Shown one piece after another: positions 60,586 through 64,000 of a stretch of 64,000 bases of DNA. Both the position numbers and the translations under genes were made by a program. Positions within the stretch are counted from its first letter, which is position 1. Each line of letters opens with the position of its first letter. Where the stretch lies: NCBI GenBank assembly GCA_019454045.1, contig SKCR01033430.1, positions 85,782 through 149,781 on the forward strand. Reading direction: 5' to 3'. This DNA comes from Zanthoxylum bungeanum. Taxonomy: Eukaryota > Streptophyta > Magnoliopsida > Sapindales > Rutaceae. The notes beneath the pieces were generated by a model. It did not search any database. It was not told the origin of the DNA and saw only the letters and a program-made list of their open reading frames with translations.

Positions 60586-60614
60586 ATTCGATTCGTTTAT
60601 TAAACGAATCGAAT
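60586..60614. repeat. Perfect 14-bp-arm palindrome
   Basis: ATTCGATTCGTTTA, one T, then its exact reverse complement. It could extrude as a hairpin. Confidence 0.85.
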
Positions 60615-61018
60615 ACGAATTTAAGTTCATTGATTTGTTTATTCGTTTAGGATTCGTTTCATTATTTTTATTTACCAGTTCTTGTTATTTTTCAATTAAG
60701 ATTCGAGAAATTATAGCTAAAACTATAGAAAAAGTAATATTTTCGATATTTGGTGATGTATTTTTAGTAAATATATTAATAACATCATTCATTATGAAAA
60801 TTACATTTTTGTACATTAGAACTTTTGTTTGTAAGTGTTGGAAAAATGCTCACTAGTAAGCATTTTGAGGTACAATTTTAAGCATGGTCCACTTCGTGTT
60901 AGTGGTTGTTTTTGAGTGATTCGGATACTCCTCCATGAGTAGTTCAGAATGGTATATTCATATGCTTAAAATGGTGCTTTGGTGAATCTGAAATTGTTGC
61001 TCAAAGTTCACCCATTGG

Positions 61019-61862
61019 TGTTGGAAATAAAGAGAAATTAGTTTGTCCCACATGTGAAAGCTAATAAAGGAAAATTATGTTGATATATGATTGCTCATAT
61101 GTAGATGGGTAAGTGTTATAAGGACATAGGCTCTCTCTACGTGCGCGCGCAAGGGGGGTGCAAATCAAAATCCGATCAGGCCTGACTCGTGTGCACCCGC
61201 ACGTCCTGCGTACACGAATACCAGACCAAATTATGCGGGTCCGGCCCAGCCAATTTTTGCAAGCCTCTTTATTTTTTTTCCAAGCCTTTTGAAGTTCCAT
61301 AACAGTTAAATTAATTCTATTAATTAACTTGGTGATTACTTCAAATGAAAGGCCTCCCACTAATGTGATTTAATTGGCATGTTTATTTTCTTTTAATGTG
61401 GGCAGTGTTTTTCGTTTTTTTAGAGAGAAAACAGAACAAATTTTTGAGGTTTTCTTTGCAATTTTTGTTGAGAGAGTTCGAACACTTCGTGATTCGTTTG
61501 AAGGCGATTTTGGTGGTGCTTATTTTCGTTTATTTCCGTTGCATCCTGGGAAACAAACGTCTCGCGTTCTACTGCATCATTCGGTAGGGGACGAATTTAT
61601 TTTAAGGAGATTGTTGTCGCATCAACAAGCCTCGGAATCCTCATTGTTTTCTTCTTGCTGGTTCGGTAGTGCACTCCATTCCTGTCGCTGGTTCGTTGCT
61701 GCACCGCCGTCTTCTATTGTCTAGAGATTATTTTACTTTTATTATTCTTATTGTATTTATTGTGCCAATCGTGTAATGTGTGTTTACTGTTGTTCAGATT
61801 CCTTGTAAGAACACAAGACCAAATATTTTGTAATAGTCTTAAAACAAATTCGATCTGTGGAT
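61019..61862 (+). mobile_element. Copia A 5' LTR and leader (right arm)
   Basis: Starts TGTTGGAAATAAAG at 61019 (alternative start TGTTGGAAAAATGC at 60836) and leads to ATG 61863. Partner of 46563-47400. Confidence 0.65.
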
Positions 61863-62627
61863 ATGGAAAACAGTCCAAACACAGTTGATCCGAACATGGC
61901 AGCCTCTTCGGCTGGCCAAAGTGTTCCAGCCTATGGGCTTAATGTGGCAGCCTCTGTGGCTGGCCAAATTGTTGTGGCAGCCCTATTCGACTGGCCAAAA
62001 TGTTCCAGCCTCTGGGCTTAATGTGGCAGCCTCTCTGGCTGGCCAAAGTGTTGCTGCCTCTATGGCTAGACAATCTGTTGGACATGTGAGCCATGTCAAT
62101 CATGTTGCGGAAAAACCTGAAAAATTCATTGGTCAGAATTTCAAAAGGTGGCAACAGAAAATGTTTTTCTACTTGACCACGTTGAACATTGCAAGGTTCC
62201 TAAAGGAAGATGCTCATGTACCCAAAGAGAGTGAAAATGATATTCAAGTCATTAGTGCCATCGATGCTTGGAAACATTCTGAATTCCTATGTAGGAATTA
62301 TGTGCTGAATGGACTGAGTGATTCCTTGTACAGTGTGTACGCTAGAAGAATGAACAGCTAAGGAGCTTTTGGAATCTTTAGATCGAAAATAAAAACTGAA
62401 GACGTCGGTACTATGAAATTTTTCGTAGGCCGTTTCCTAGATTTTAAGATGGTTTACTCCAAAACTGTGTTAAGTCAAGTACAAGAATTGCAGATTATTC
62501 TAGCATAAATTCATGCTGAGAGGATGGTATTAAGTGAAACCTTCCAAGTAGCCTTGATAATTGAAAAAACTACCACCTGGTTGGAAAGATTTCAAGAATA
62601 TTTAAAGCATGAGCGAAAAAAAAGAAC
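61863..62627 (+). pseudogene. Copia A gag (right arm), several frameshifts
   Basis: ATG 61863 opens [20 protein letters not shown] with the AASxAGQ repeats intact. An extra C near 61983 shifts the frame. The body resumes in 61885-62361, then is broken by indels near 62347 (AGAAGAATGAACAGC) and 62390, and by a GCATAA stop near 62508. The left-arm copy is open across these points and has its own break elsewhere. Confidence 0.85.
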
Positions 62628-63250
62628 ATTGAAGACTTGGTTCTTAAGCTTAGAATTGAGGAAGATAACAAATTATCTGACAAGAGAGGAATAACTCATG
62701 AGGCCAAAGCAAATGTTGTTGAACATGCCATAAGAACAAGAACCCTAAGAACAAAGGGTCAAATATGGCCCATAAAGGAGGAATTTCCAAGAAATCCAAA
62801 TTTCAAGGAAGATGCTTCAACTGTGACAAAATGGGTCACAAGTCTTCTGAGTGCAGACTGCCGAAGAAGAAAAAGAACCAAGAGGCTAATGTGATGGAAA
62901 ATATGACTCAAAATGTTTCAGACATTAATCTTTCTAATGTGGTTTCTGAGGGTGAATCTGGTGGGTTCTAACCCAAGAGAGTGGTGGATTGACACTGGTG
63001 CCACTCGGCATGTGTGCTCAGACAAGAGTATGTTCTCTTCATTTGAACCTGCTGGTAATGGAGAAAAATATACATGGGAAATTCAACAACATCTGAGATT
63101 GAAGGTTAAGGCAATGTGAGTCTGAAGATGACCTCTGGGAAAGAGTTGACTTTGAACAACGTTCTGTATGTACCAGAAATACGGAAGAATCTTGTGTCTG
63201 GATCACTTCTGAACAAGCATGAATTCCGGATGGTGTTCGATTCTGATAAA
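62628..63250 (+). pseudogene. Copia A gag end and protease (right arm)
   Basis: The block 62765-62971 contains the CCHC knuckle CFNCDKMGHKSSEC and KKKKNQE. Then 62913-63119 has WWIDTGATRHVC, the aspartic protease site, followed near 63120 by a shift into [20 protein letters not shown]. It processes the gag-pol polyprotein when intact. Confidence 0.82.
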
Positions 63251-64000
63251 GTAGTTTGACTAAAAATGACATGTATGTGGGAAAAGGGTATGTAACTGAT
63301 GGGCTCTTTAAGCTCAATGTAATGGTTGTTAAACCCAAGAATTTCAATAAAGATAGTTCTTCTGCTTATATTGTTGAGTACTCTGATCTATGGCATGGTA
63401 GATTAGGACATGTTAATTCATTGCGGAAATTAATTAACATGAATCATATTCCCAATTTGAAAATTGATAACAAACACAACTGTGATACTTGTGTTGAAGC
63501 AAAACTAACTAGATCATCATTTCATAGTATTGAAAGAAACTCTGAACCACTTGATCTAATTCATACCGATGTATGTGATTTTAATTCAATATAATCAAGA
63601 GGCGGTAATAAATATTTTATTACCTTTATTGATTGCACAAGAGTTTGCTATGTGTATTTGATGAAAAGCAAGGACGAAGCTATAGAGAAATTTGTTCTCT
63701 ATAAGAATGAAGTTGAGAACCAACTGAATAAAAGAATTAAGGGGTTAAGAAGTGATCGTGGTGGTGAGTATGTTTTTTCTTTTGAATCACTTGTGAGCAA
63801 AATGGAATCATAGATCAAACCACAATTCCTTATTCACCTCAATCCAATGTGATTGCAGAATGGAAGAATCGTACCTTGAAAGAAATGATGAATGCTATGT
63901 TAATCAGCTCTGGATTACCTCATAATATGTGGGGAGAAGTTGTTTTTATCAGCTAATTACCTTTTAAATAAGGTACCACGGAAAGAAGCAGGGAAAACTC
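63251..64000 (+). pseudogene. Copia A integrase (right arm), runs off window
   Basis: 63256-63594 reads KGYVTDGLFKLNVMV, WHGRLGHVNSLRKL and CDTCVEAKL (the His2Cys2 finger) and HTDVCDFNS (first Asp). A TAA at 63592 replaces the next codon. Then GLRSDRGGEY (second Asp) near 63738 and NVIAEWKNRTLKEM (Glu) near 63850 follow. A stop near 63954 and a G run one base shorter than in the left arm end the frame. It inserts the cDNA into the genome. Confidence 0.85.

Larger units (their letters stand above)
57974..61018. repeat. Flanking segment, copy 3 (right arm)
   Basis: Inverted copy of 47401-50440. Contains a 67-bp repeat (58105-58222), an exon-like piece, a TA run (59413-59443), the ATTCG patch (60480-60660) with a 29-base palindrome at 60586-60614, and the 73-codon frame 60635-60856, which I do not regard as a gene. 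Confidence 0.85.
54211..64000. repeat. Giant inverted repeat, right arm, runs off window
   Basis: Inverted copy of 44424-54187. The homology is still unbroken at the last base, so the true arm is longer than 9.79 kb. Confidence 0.95.

Noticed and set aside
60635..60856. 73-codon frame identical in both palindrome arms and similar near 3079-3387
   Set aside because: Conservation is explained by recent duplication. No start context, family match or coding bias was seen.

Overview
This window looks like repeat-dense chromatin of a flowering plant, probably a eudicot. It contains Ty1/copia and Ty3/gypsy LTR retrotransposons with plant-type primer sites, a CACTA-like transposon end, AT-rich DNA, and in-frame stops that mostly look like C-to-T decay of methylated DNA. 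I see no intact host gene, tRNA, rRNA or CRISPR array. Nearly every base can be assigned to a transposable element or to a duplicated flanking segment.

Layout. 1-2043 is a minus-strand copia LTR (family B) inserted just inside the gag of another copia (family A), whose 5' end is at 2044-2919. 2920-8282 is a flanking segment found three times in the window, here interrupted by a TSD-bounded solo LTR (3946-6610). 8283-39593 is one large decayed Tekay/Del-like gypsy element in minus orientation, filled by three younger insertions with 5-bp target duplications: a Tat-like solo LTR (8603-11061, ACATG), a 12.75-kb Athila-like element (11973-24722, CTTAC) and a 9-kb copia B element (29146-38172, GGAAT). 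39594-41061 is another gypsy LTR piece, lying in the 3' LTR of a further copia (family C, 41062-41725). 41867-42643 is a truncated copia B LTR.

From 44424 to the window end lies a giant inverted repeat: a left arm (44424-54187), a 23-bp spacer, and a right arm (54211-64000, running off the edge). Each arm holds, from the centre outward, a gypsy LTR piece, a second gypsy LTR, a CACTA-like terminus, the shared flanking segment with an exon-like piece, and a family A copia (gag, protease, integrase; RT and RNase H visible only in the left arm). The arms are almost collinear (about 26 bp net drift over 9.8 kb). They differ by scattered substitutions and many one-base indels, so this is either a real large palindrome or a fold-back assembly artefact.

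Most notable content. The Athila-like element has no recognisable envelope-like gene. Between pol and its 3' LTR it carries a small basic cysteine-rich ORF (20337-20878) and an intronless gene of the LONELY GUY (LOG) cytokinin-activating family (21129-21792), broken only by two apparent one-base deletions. It also has a 1078-bp tandem duplication that doubles the integrase core. If real, this is a retrotransposon that captured a plant-hormone enzyme by way of an mRNA.
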